8,856 nt of DNA. Source: an uncultured Rhodobacter sp. (GTDB lineage Bacteria; Pseudomonadota; Alphaproteobacteria; Rhodobacterales; Rhodobacteraceae). The notes under the pieces were generated by a model, which was not told where the DNA came from, made no database searches, and saw nothing but the letters and a program-made list of their open reading frames with translations. Below, piece after piece: positions 1-6,588 of the stretch (the first letter of the stretch is position 1; every line of letters starts with the position of its first letter). The position numbers and the translations under genes were made by a program. The stretch covers positions 1-8,856 of the forward strand of contig CALGTJ010000304.1 in the NCBI GenBank assembly GCA_937901435.1, given 5' to 3'.

Positions 1-1
1 T

Positions 2-31
2 TCGCTGGGCCTGTTCCAGCCCGCCGAATAA
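2..31 (+). CDS. Probable 3' tail of an upstream gene (partial)
   Basis: Frame 2 from the left edge reads SLGLFQPAE and then a TAA stop at 29-31, four bases before the ATG of the WYL regulator. The codons (TCG CTG GGC CTG TTC CAG CCC GCC GAA) are the GC-ending codons typical of the genes in this window, and the close spacing to the next gene suggests an operon with translational coupling. Nine residues are too few to name a family. A chance open frame of this length cannot be excluded. Confidence 0.4.
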   Translation, partial: SLGLFQPAE

Positions 32-35
32 CCCG

Positions 36-728
36 ATGCGCCGCGCGGACCGCCTTTTTCAAATCGTGCAGGCCCTTCGGGGCGGGCGATTGGTGACGGC
101 AAAAGCCCTGGCGCAAAAACTTGAGGTCAGCGAGCGCACGATCTATCGCGACATCGCTGACCTTCAGGGCACAGGTGTGCCAGTCGAGGGCGAGGCAGGC
201 TATGGCTACATCATGCAAGACGGGTTCGAACTGCCCCCGCTGATGTTTACCCGCGAAGAAATCATTGCCTTGGTGGCAGGCGCGCGCATGATCCGCACAT
301 GGGGCGGGCTGACTATGGCCAGAGGGGCCGAGGAGGCCCTGATCAAGATCTACGCCGTCCTGCCAGACTCCGACCGCGCCCGTGCGCAAGCCGTCCATAT
401 CCATGCTCTCGCCGCACAGGGGCTGGATGACGCGACCCGCGCGCTGGTGGATCGGCTGGAACAGGCCACAGAGAACAAAGACCGAATCGCGCTAAGCTAC
501 AAAGACGTCGATGGCCAACCGACCAAGCGCAATGTGCGCCCTCTTGGGCTTGGCTTTTGGGGCAATGTCTGGACCATGCTCGCGTGGTGTGAGACTCGCG
601 AAGATTTTCGCATGTTCCGCCTTGATCGCATTCTGGACGCAACCGAGAACGGGCGGTTTCGAACCGAAAAAGACAAAACCCTTGCAGCCTACAGGCTAAA
701 GCAACGCGCCGCCGGTTCGCCTATTTAA
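36..728 (+). CDS. YafY/DeoR-like transcriptional regulator with HTH and WYL domains
   Basis: Cytoplasmic DNA-binding regulator of 230 aa, the usual length for this family. Residues 3-60 form an HTH_11/DeoR-type helix-turn-helix, with the recognition-helix signature VSERTIYRDIADLQ at 31-44, followed by a wing ending in GEAGYGY. Residues about 140-205 form a WYL ligand-sensing domain (IALSY at 151, the RPLGL segment near 168, and FRMFRLDRI at 191-199). The literal W-Y-L tripeptide is replaced by WTM at 179-181, as is common in this subfamily. WYL domains usually sense small molecules or nucleic-acid species, but the ligand here is unknown. No clear Shine-Dalgarno precedes the ATG, so translation is probably coupled to the gene ending at 31. 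Its last 8 bases overlap the convergent crotonase gene. Family assignment is secure; the regulated genes cannot be told from this window. Confidence 0.93.
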   Translation: MRRADRLFQIVQALRGGRLVTAKALAQKLEVSERTIYRDIADLQGTGVPVEGEAGYGYIMQDGFELPPLMFTREEIIALVAGARMIRTWGGLTMARGAEEALIKIYAVLPDSDRARAQAVHIHALAAQGLDDATRALVDRLEQATENKDRIALSYKDVDGQPTKRNVRPLGLGFWGNVWTMLAWCETREDFRMFRLDRILDATENGRFRTEKDKTLAAYRLKQRAAGSPI

Positions 729-1515
729 AAACGGCCTGACGCGTTTCCATATTGGCCCGCACCGCCTCTGTCTGATTGGCGCTGCCAAGGATCATGGCCT
801 GAATTTCGGCCTCAACAGCCAGCCCCTCGCCCTGCGGCAACGTCCACACCCGATCGACCAAGGTCTTGATACCATTGATAGCTTCGGGCGATTTTGCAGC
901 CAGTTCCATGGCCAGATCGCGCGCCGCGGCTAAAGGATCGCTGGCCAGTCGCGTCACAAGACCTAGCGCCTCGGCTTCTGTCCCTGACATCATCCGCGCC
1001 GTCATCATCAGCTCTTTCGCGTGATCTGCCCGCATCAATTTCGGCAGGCTTTGCGAGAGTCCCATGTCCGGGATCAGCCCCCATTTCGCCTCCATCACGG
1101 ACAGGCGCGCATCCGGGCGACACAGGCGCAGATCAGCCGCAAGAGCCAGCTGGATCCCCGCTCCAAGGCAAACGCCATCGACAGCGGCAATCACCGGAAC
1201 GCGCAATTCCTGCCAGACGCAAACGGGTTTCTGAAACCAGTTTGCGACCTCACCCGGCGCGGGCGTCAACAGCCGCACCCGCATTTCATCGACCTGCCCG
1301 GCGAGGCTCTGCATCACGTCCAGATCAAGGCCAGAGCAGAAATCGCCGCCCGCGCCATACAGAATAACGACGCGCAGATCGGGGACGGTTTTCAGACCTT
1401 CACCAGCAGCGGCGAGCGCGTCAAACATCTCTAACGAAAAGGCATTTTTACGCGCCGGGCGGTTCAGCCTCACCTCGGCGATGCCATCGCTCAGCGTGAC
1501 CTCGACGCAGCCCAT
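721..1515 (-). CDS. Crotonase/enoyl-CoA hydratase family protein
   Basis: Soluble 264-aa enzyme of the crotonase superfamily, which acts on acyl-CoA thioesters. Visible features are the N-terminal RLNRPARKNAFS (16-27), the CoA/oxyanion-hole segment FCSGLDLD (59-66), the second oxyanion segment DGVCLGAGIQLALAADLR (113-130) and MEAKWGLIPD (141-150). By motif alignment with rat mitochondrial enoyl-CoA hydratase, Glu164 corresponds to E142, but the Glu144 position is Q122. D150 lines up with Asp204 of dienoyl-CoA isomerase. This points to an isomerase-like or otherwise modified activity rather than a standard hydratase, so the EC class is left open. The gene starts 3 bases after the polA stop; GAGG about 11 bases before the ATG lies inside the end of polA, so it is probably cotranscribed with polA. 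Its 3' end overlaps the convergent regulator by 8 bases. Confidence 0.92.
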   Translation of the reverse strand: MGCVEVTLSDGIAEVRLNRPARKNAFSLEMFDALAAAGEGLKTVPDLRVVILYGAGGDFCSGLDLDVMQSLAGQVDEMRVRLLTPAPGEVANWFQKPVCVWQELRVPVIAAVDGVCLGAGIQLALAADLRLCRPDARLSVMEAKWGLIPDMGLSQSLPKLMRADHAKELMMTARMMSGTEAEALGLVTRLASDPLAAARDLAMELAAKSPEAINGIKTLVDRVWTLPQGEGLAVEAEIQAMILGSANQTEAVRANMETRQAVFK

Positions 1516-1518
1516 CGT

Positions 1519-4320
1519 CTAATGCGCCTCGGCCCAATTCGCGCCCTGCCCCGCATCCACGATCAGCGGCACGTCGATATGAACCGAAGGATGCGCAGCA
1601 CCTTCCATGATGCCTTTGACAACGGCGATGGTGTCATCCACCGCGCCATCTTCGACCTCAAAGATCAACTCATCATGCACCTGCAACAGCATCTTGGCGG
1701 GCAGATCCTTGATCGCCTCGTCCATTCGGATCATCGCACGGCGGATCACATCAGCGGCGGTACCTTGAATAGGCGCGTTGATCGCGGCCCGTTTAGCGAA
1801 ACCGGCGTGTGGCCCCTTTGCGTTGATCTCTGGCGTGTGGATTTTGCGGCCAAACAGCGTTTGCACGAACAGATTCTCTTTAGCAAAGGCAATCGTGTCG
1901 TCCATATAAGTTCGAATGCCGGGGAAGCGTTCGAAGTAACGGTCAATAAACCCCTGCGCCTCGGCCCTTGGAATGCGCAAATTGCGCGCAAGGCCAAAGC
2001 CGGAAATGCCATAGATCACCCCAAAGTTGATCGCCTTGGCCTGACGGCGAATATCCGGCGTCATTTCGTCAAGCGGGACATCAAACATCTCTGACGCGGT
2101 CAGCGCATGGATGTCGATACCATCGGCAAAGGCTTGTTTCAGCTCGGGAATATCCGCGATATGGGCGAGGATGCGCAGTTCTATCTGTGAATAGTCGAGG
2201 CTGACCAGCGTCTTGCCCTTTTCGGCGATAAAGGCCTCGCGGATGCGGCGGCCTTCCTCAGAGCGCACAGGAATGTTCTGCAGGTTCGGATCAGTCGAGG
2301 CCAGACGCCCCGTCGACGCCCCGGCGATGGAATAGGATGTGTGAACGCGTCCCGTTTCCTTGTTGATATGGGTCTGCAAGGCGTCCGTATAGGTCGATTT
2401 CAGCTTGCTGAGTTGGCGCCAGTCCAGCACGCGCCCCGGCAGATCATGTTCTGTCGCCAGATCCTCTAACACGTCGACACCCGTGGCATAGGCCCCAGTC
2501 TTGCCCTTTTTACCGCCCGGCATGTCGAGCTTGTCAAACAGGATCTCGCCCAACTGCTTGGGAGAGCCGACATTGAACGTCTCGCCCGCCAAATCGTGAA
2601 TTTCCGCCTCAAGCCCCGCCATCTTTTGACTGAACGCATTGGACATCCGGCTGAGCGTGTCGCGATCCACCTTGATCCCGGCCATTTCCATGCGCGCCAG
2701 CACCGGCACCATGGGCCGTTCCAGCGTCTCATAGACGGTCGTGACCTGTTTCAGATGCAGCTTGGGCTTGAACGCCTGCCACAGCCGCAGCGTGATATCG
2801 GCGTCCTCGGCGGCATAGGGCACCGCCTTTTCCAGCGGCACGCGGTCAAAAGTGATCGCGGATTTGCCAGAGCCCAGCAAGGGTTTGATCGGGATCGGCG
2901 TGTGGCCCAGATACCGTTCAGACAGCAGGTCCATCCCGTGATTATGCTCGCCAGCGTGCATGGCGTAGGACATCAGCATCGTATCGTCTATGGGGGCTAC
3001 GCTGATGTTATAGTGGGCAAAAATTTTTGCGTCGTATTTCATGTTTTGACCGATCTTGAGGATCGCAGGGTCCTCTAGAACCGGTTTGAGCATATCAAGC
3101 GCGTCGTTCAACCCCATCTGCCCTTCAGCCAGATCGTCAGAGCCAAAGAGATCGTCAGATGCGGATTCCTTATGGATCAAGGGCACATAGCAGGCCAGCC
3201 CCGGCTCGACACATAGGGAAATCCCGACCAGATCGGCCCGCATTTCGTTCAGGCCAGTGGTCTCGGTATCGACCGCCACATAGCCGCGCTGGCGAATGCG
3301 GTCGATCCAGACCCCAAGCGCCTCGGCGTCACCCACTTTTTCATAACCATCTGCGCTGAACGGCACAGCCTCTGGCGCATCCACCTCGCCCGCCTCGGGG
3401 GCCTTGTCCTCGATCACCAGGGCCTCGACGCCCAACATCTCTGACACGCGGCGCGTGATTGTGCGAAATTCCATATTCGCGAGGAATTTCAGCAAGTCCT
3501 CGGGAACCGGATCCCGCACCTCAAGCGACTCAAGCGTAAAATCCAGATCCATCTTTTGATCCAGTGTCACCAACTGCCGCGACAGGCGGATCTGCTCGGC
3601 GAAATCAATCAACGTCTGGCGACGCTTGGGCTGTTTGATCTCTTCGGCGCGGGCCAACAAACTGTCCAGATCGCCGAATTCGTTGATCAAAAGGGCCGCC
3701 GTCTTGATCCCGATGCCGGGCGCACCCGGAATGTTGTCCACCGAATCCCCGGCCAGCGATTGCACATCAATCACGCGATCAGGGCCAACGCCGAATTTTT
3801 CCTCGACCTCTTCAACGCCGATCCGCTTGTTCTTCATGGCGTCCAGCATCTCGACGCCCCCACCGACAAGCTGCATCATGTCCTTGTCGGAACTGATGAT
3901 CGTGACGCGCCCGCCCGCCTCGCGTGCCTGGCGTGACAGGGTGGCGATGATGTCATCGGCCTCAAACCCCTCAAGCTCGATACAGGCAATGTTGAACGCC
4001 CGTGTCGCCTCGCGCGTCAAGGGGATCTGCGGGCGCAAATCCTCTGGCATCGCCTCGCGGTTTGCCTTGTATTTGTCATAGATATCATTGCGAAAGGTGT
4101 GGCTGCCCTTGTCGAAGATCACCGCAACATGGGTCGGGGCCTCGGGACCTTTGTTGTCCTCGACATATTTGTAAACCATGTTCACAAATCCGCTGACTGC
4201 GCCAACCGGCAGACCGTCAGACTTGCGCGTCAAAGGCGGCAGCGCGTGATAGGCGCGGAAAATAAAGGCAGAGCCATCAATCAGATGCAGGTGACACCCT
4301 TTGCCAAAACCATCGCTCAT
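1519..4320 (-). CDS. polA: DNA polymerase I
   Basis: A 933-aa Pol I (E. coli 928 aa), acting in Okazaki-fragment processing and gap filling during repair. The 5'-nuclease/FEN region covers roughly 10-290, with LHLIDGSAF (11-19), EADD (120-123), SSDKD (143-147) and the helix-hairpin-helix GDSVDNIPGAPGIG (191-204). The 3'-5' exonuclease region (about 330-520) is intact: D351 and E353 in DTETTG, D430 in NMKYD, and Y502/D506 in YAAEDA. The polymerase region (about 540-933) has motif A with D709 in LDYSQIELR, motif B with K762, F766 and Y770, and motif C HDE with D883. All three activities should therefore be present. The chosen ATG has AGGAAGG (4328-4334) 7 bases upstream, and the protein begins at the usual family position. 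An in-frame extension of 41 codons to 4443 is arginine/cysteine-rich and not Pol I-like, so it was dropped. Confidence 0.98.
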   Translation of the reverse strand: MSDGFGKGCHLHLIDGSAFIFRAYHALPPLTRKSDGLPVGAVSGFVNMVYKYVEDNKGPEAPTHVAVIFDKGSHTFRNDIYDKYKANREAMPEDLRPQIPLTREATRAFNIACIELEGFEADDIIATLSRQAREAGGRVTIISSDKDMMQLVGGGVEMLDAMKNKRIGVEEVEEKFGVGPDRVIDVQSLAGDSVDNIPGAPGIGIKTAALLINEFGDLDSLLARAEEIKQPKRRQTLIDFAEQIRLSRQLVTLDQKMDLDFTLESLEVRDPVPEDLLKFLANMEFRTITRRVSEMLGVEALVIEDKAPEAGEVDAPEAVPFSADGYEKVGDAEALGVWIDRIRQRGYVAVDTETTGLNEMRADLVGISLCVEPGLACYVPLIHKESASDDLFGSDDLAEGQMGLNDALDMLKPVLEDPAILKIGQNMKYDAKIFAHYNISVAPIDDTMLMSYAMHAGEHNHGMDLLSERYLGHTPIPIKPLLGSGKSAITFDRVPLEKAVPYAAEDADITLRLWQAFKPKLHLKQVTTVYETLERPMVPVLARMEMAGIKVDRDTLSRMSNAFSQKMAGLEAEIHDLAGETFNVGSPKQLGEILFDKLDMPGGKKGKTGAYATGVDVLEDLATEHDLPGRVLDWRQLSKLKSTYTDALQTHINKETGRVHTSYSIAGASTGRLASTDPNLQNIPVRSEEGRRIREAFIAEKGKTLVSLDYSQIELRILAHIADIPELKQAFADGIDIHALTASEMFDVPLDEMTPDIRRQAKAINFGVIYGISGFGLARNLRIPRAEAQGFIDRYFERFPGIRTYMDDTIAFAKENLFVQTLFGRKIHTPEINAKGPHAGFAKRAAINAPIQGTAADVIRRAMIRMDEAIKDLPAKMLLQVHDELIFEVEDGAVDDTIAVVKGIMEGAAHPSVHIDVPLIVDAGQGANWAEAH

Positions 4321-4478
4321 ATGATTGCCTTCCTCTTCGCTCAACGCCCGACTTTGTGATGGCACGAATAGGCCGCACCTGCCAGCCGCGCAAAGGGCAA
4401 TTCTGTTATCCCACCGCAGCGCGACCGCAACAGGCCACCGCAAAAGTCCCGCCCGTCAAACCGTCCCGCGTAGAGGAC
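4321..4478 (-). promoter_or_regulatory. Intergenic leader upstream of polA
   Basis: This 158-base gap between the zinc-protein stop and the polA ATG should hold the polA promoter unless polA is only read from upstream. The one clear element is the polA ribosome binding site AGGAAGG at 4328-4334. A weak minus-strand promoter candidate is TTGCGG (4425-4430) and TAACAG (4403-4408) with a 16-base spacer; the -10 match is poor. I see no convincing terminator hairpin after the zinc-protein gene, so readthrough into polA is possible. Confidence 0.3.
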
Positions 4479-4661
4479 CTAGTTAACAGTATCCGCAAAA
4501 TCCTCATGAATGAATTTCTTGTCGCAATAGCCACATTCCACCCAGCCCGTATCGGGCGGGATCATCAGCCAAACGCGCGGATGCCCCAACGCGCCCCCGC
4601 CCCCGTCACAGGCAATGCGGGTCGCACTTACAATCTCGGTCTCAGGTGCGTCGATCGACAT
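4479..4661 (-). CDS. Zinc-finger (zf-CHCC) protein related to complex I subunit NDUFS6
   Basis: Small soluble protein of 60 aa. Its Cys/His spacing C18-x8-H27-x15-C43-x2-C46, within CDGG, LGHPRVW and ECGYCDKKF, is that of the zf-CHCC family. The mitochondrial member NDUFS6 is a zinc-binding accessory subunit of respiratory complex I, and alphaproteobacterial homologues are known as supernumerary complex I subunits, for example in Paracoccus. A role in assembling or stabilising NADH:quinone oxidoreductase at the inner membrane is therefore inferred. The ATG at 4661 is preferred because it gives the family length, has a purine-rich GAGAGAAA before it, and lies about 23 bases after the start site predicted from the promoter at 4691-4718. 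An in-frame ATG at 4823 would add 54 unrelated residues. No nuo genes lie nearby. Confidence 0.88.
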   Translation of the reverse strand: MSIDAPETEIVSATRIACDGGGGALGHPRVWLMIPPDTGWVECGYCDKKFIHEDFADTVN

Positions 4662-4690
4662 GATTTTTCTCTCATTCCAGCTCTGCGCCC

Positions 4691-4718
4691 ATGATACCGA
4701 TCCCTGCCGCACGGGCAA
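4691..4718 (-). promoter_or_regulatory. Candidate sigma-70-type promoter for the zinc-finger protein gene
   Basis: On the minus strand TTGCCC (4713-4718, 4 of 6 to TTGACA) and TATCAT (4691-4696, 5 of 6 to TATAAT) are separated by 16 bases. The expected start site is around 4684, giving a short leader of about 23 bases to the ATG at 4661. This would favour the short protein over the form starting at 4823. It is a motif match only. Confidence 0.45.
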
Positions 4719-4783
4719 GTGCCGACACCCTCTCAACCCGAACAACCCCAAAACAAAAACGTCACCTTTCCACAGCCCCCTGA

Positions 4784-4802
4784 CTGGCCCCAAAGGGGAC
4801 AG
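4784..4802 (-). other. Hairpin in the spacer after the glycosyltransferase gene
   Basis: The minus-strand transcript would form CTG-T-CCCC, a loop of TTT, then GGGG-C-CAG: seven base pairs with one internal mismatch. It lies about 60 bases after the glycosyltransferase stop. No U-run follows directly (a T-rich patch comes later, near 4753-4764), so it is not a textbook intrinsic terminator. It may protect or end the glycosyltransferase mRNA. Confidence 0.4.
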
Positions 4803-4808
4803 GAGGCA

Positions 4809-4842
4809 AACCAGCGACGCCATCAGGCGTCTCCTTTTGGTT
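4809..4842 (-). other. Two-part inverted repeat after the glycosyltransferase gene
   Basis: A perfect 6-bp stem, GACGCC/GGCGTC with a 4-base loop (4816-4831), sits inside an outer 5-bp stem AACCA/TGGTT (4809-4813 with 4838-4842). The sequence AAAGGAG lies in the internal loop on the minus strand. It begins 19 bases after the glycosyltransferase stop. Read on the plus strand the stem is followed by TCCTTTTGG, which looks more terminator-like, but no plus-strand gene ends here. Its likely roles are 3'-end formation or a regulatory leader; I cannot decide between them. Confidence 0.45.
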
Positions 4843-4861
4843 AAACATGCGCAGTAAACAA

Positions 4862-6439
4862 TCAGTCAACAAAGAGATAATCTGTCTGTGTAATCTCGCG
4901 CGCGCGGTCTTCGGGCACATCCAGAAATTTAGACAAGGGTCCTGCGTTTTCCTCGGGGCTGCTGGCCTCGCGGATGCGATAGACATTCTCGAATCCCGCA
5001 TCCCGGATCTGGTCACTTTCAAACACCACATCACTGCGGATCGTGGGCAAAAGGACGTTAATGGTTTCCTGGCCCGTCCGCTCTCCGGCCAAGCCGACGC
5101 GCTTGGCATGACCCAGCAGATAGGCATCACTGAAATCGCATTCGATCTCCAACAGCTTGGTGGTCGAGCGATCCGAAAAGAAATCCCGCATCAGATCCAT
5201 GTTGTTGGGGTCCAGACAAACCACCATCCGGTCGATCTGGTAGTAGTCAAACAACATCCGCATCAAAGCCCGCCTGTGGCGCGCGCGTTTCCCGATTGTG
5301 ACCTGAATCCCCCCCAGATCAGGCAACGGCGTGCCCTCTTCGTCAAACAGATATTCGATGCAGGTCAGACCGGTGACCGCGCGGATCCGCGACAGTAACC
5401 GTTTGGCAACATGCCATTTTTTGCACACCACAATCAGCAACTCACGGTCCCGCCCCAAGGTGCTTTCCGTCTCCCAGAACCGGGGCGCAAAACGTCGCCC
5501 GATCCGCCCGCGCCCCGACAGGAACTTGAACAGGCTGCGGCCCTCGTTCGAGATCTGGAACTCAATCGTGCGGCTTGCGTACAGATCCCCCAGCCGACGT
5601 TTCAACTCTATCGCGCCGGGAGAAATCTTGCGCGCAAACAGGAAATCCTGACTCAGCAGCAGGTCGTAATGGTCATTGTAAAACGTCACCGGCATCCCGT
5701 AGTCGGTGAACATAAGGAATGTCAGCGTTCGGGTTCTGATCTCGTTTTCTGGCACAAGATGTGGCACAAGTGTCTGAAAAAACGTCTCGTCCGGGATCCA
5801 GGTGGTGCGAAAGAACCGCATCACATCGCGGCGTTGGCGGCAGAAATCCAAAATCCATTCGACCGTGCGCCGCCGCAGGCACCACCATTGCGACCCGATC
5901 ATGATCTGCATGTCCGCCGGCACCTCGCGGTGCAATCCAAGACGGCGCTGGGTGTTGACAGAAGCATAGAACAGCCTCTTGTTCCGACGCTCGTTAAAGA
6001 AATGCCGGTAATGCAGGCGATCGCCCTTCATCCCTGTCTTGATCCAGTCCGACTCAAAGAAATCAAAACTCTCGATATAGTCCACGTCCTCAGCGTCCAA
6101 AAAGGCATGGGCATATTGCGCCGATTTGATCGCCATGCAGTCGCCCGACAGCATGTAAAAATGGGTCGCGCGCGGAAATGCTGTGACCGCCGCTTCGACC
6201 GCCAAGAGGGTTGCCTCGACCAGCGACCATTCTCCCCAGCCGCATTTGACGCGTTTGCGGGTAAAGGCGACGTTGGGATTGTCGGCTAATTTGACCCTGA
6301 TCCGCTCAAAATGCTTCGGATTGGCCCGCGCATCAAAGTGAATCGCGATGTTGTCGCCCGCCGCCGTCAGACGTTCAGCCTGGGCGATGATGGACTCGGG
6401 GTCCTTGTGACACAGCAAAATGAAGGCGATTTTTGCCAT
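4862..6439 (-). CDS. GT14-type (core-2/I-branching-like) glycosyltransferase with an uncharacterised C-terminal domain
   Basis: A 525-aa protein. Residues 1 to about 255 match the Branch family (Pfam PF02485, CAZy GT14), which contains eukaryotic beta-1,6-N-acetylglucosaminyltransferases and peptide O-xylosyltransferases. Signatures are [12 protein letters not shown] at the start, [12 protein letters not shown] (67-78), HFYMLSGD (93-100), GSQWWCLRR (182-190) and [10 protein letters not shown] (215-224), where the acidic DE pair 217-218 is at the probable active-site position. No signal peptide or membrane segment is visible, so it is probably cytoplasmic. Residues about 260-525 are a second alternating beta/alpha-looking domain with [15 protein letters not shown] (334-348). 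I recall related proteins in Rhodobacteraceae carrying a DUF there (DUF5927-like), with no known function. Donor and acceptor are unknown. The ATG fits the family start although no good Shine-Dalgarno precedes it. It is divergent from a sulfotransferase gene. Confidence 0.88.
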   Translation of the reverse strand: MAKIAFILLCHKDPESIIAQAERLTAAGDNIAIHFDARANPKHFERIRVKLADNPNVAFTRKRVKCGWGEWSLVEATLLAVEAAVTAFPRATHFYMLSGDCMAIKSAQYAHAFLDAEDVDYIESFDFFESDWIKTGMKGDRLHYRHFFNERRNKRLFYASVNTQRRLGLHREVPADMQIMIGSQWWCLRRRTVEWILDFCRQRRDVMRFFRTTWIPDETFFQTLVPHLVPENEIRTRTLTFLMFTDYGMPVTFYNDHYDLLLSQDFLFARKISPGAIELKRRLGDLYASRTIEFQISNEGRSLFKFLSGRGRIGRRFAPRFWETESTLGRDRELLIVVCKKWHVAKRLLSRIRAVTGLTCIEYLFDEEGTPLPDLGGIQVTIGKRARHRRALMRMLFDYYQIDRMVVCLDPNNMDLMRDFFSDRSTTKLLEIECDFSDAYLLGHAKRVGLAGERTGQETINVLLPTIRSDVVFESDQIRDAGFENVYRIREASSPEENAGPLSKFLDVPEDRAREITQTDYLFVD

Positions 6440-6588
6440 TTTAGAAACTTTATCCCCGATTCCGGCGTATTGTTGTCATAGTTATCGTGAACAACCATTG
6501 AAAAAACAGAGTTTGTTTGCTCTTTTCAGCAATAATAATGTTCGGCCGCCCGATTATCGGAACGGTCGGCGTAAGGAGGCGACGAGCT
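6440..6588. promoter_or_regulatory. AT-rich divergent promoter region for the glycosyltransferase and sulfotransferase
   Basis: This 149-base spacer between divergent starts is clearly richer in A and T than the flanking genes, especially 6470-6540, and must hold promoters for both sides unless they are read from elsewhere. On the plus side AATAAT occurs at 6531-6536 and 6534-6539 (5 of 6 to TATAAT), but no good -35 lies at the right distance. On the minus side TTGTTC and AATACG with a 17-base spacer is only a weak match. CGATTATCG (6551-6559) is a short palindrome. The only strong element is the sulfotransferase ribosome binding site TAAGGAGG at 6572-6579. Confidence 0.45.

Noticed and set aside
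1513..1521. Readthrough fusion of Pol I and crotonase via the TAG stop
   Set aside because: The same frame across the junction is expected by chance one time in three; the crotonase has its own ATG and no readthrough context is recognisable.
4321..4443. 41-residue N-terminal extension of DNA polymerase I
   Set aside because: Not Pol I-like, no ribosome site at its start, while the ATG at 4320 has AGGAAGG at the right distance and gives the family length.
4356..4694. Plus-strand open frame of 112 codons across the zinc-protein gene
   Set aside because: Antisense to a gene with conserved zinc ligands; no ribosome site and no recognisable protein features.
4816..4838. Plus-strand intrinsic terminator (GACGCC/GGCGTC stem then TCCTTTT)
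   Set aside because: No plus-strand gene lies upstream to be terminated; reported instead as an inverted repeat in the minus-strand spacer.
5411..6289. Long plus-strand open frame of 292 codons
   Set aside because: Lies wholly antisense to the glycosyltransferase gene, whose protein has clear family motifs; the translation has no recognisable domain and is a shadow of a GC-rich gene.
6517..6588. Upstream starts for the sulfotransferase at 6517 or 6538
   Set aside because: No ribosome site; the added residues are encoded in the AT-rich promoter region, whereas ATG 6589 follows TAAGGAGG.
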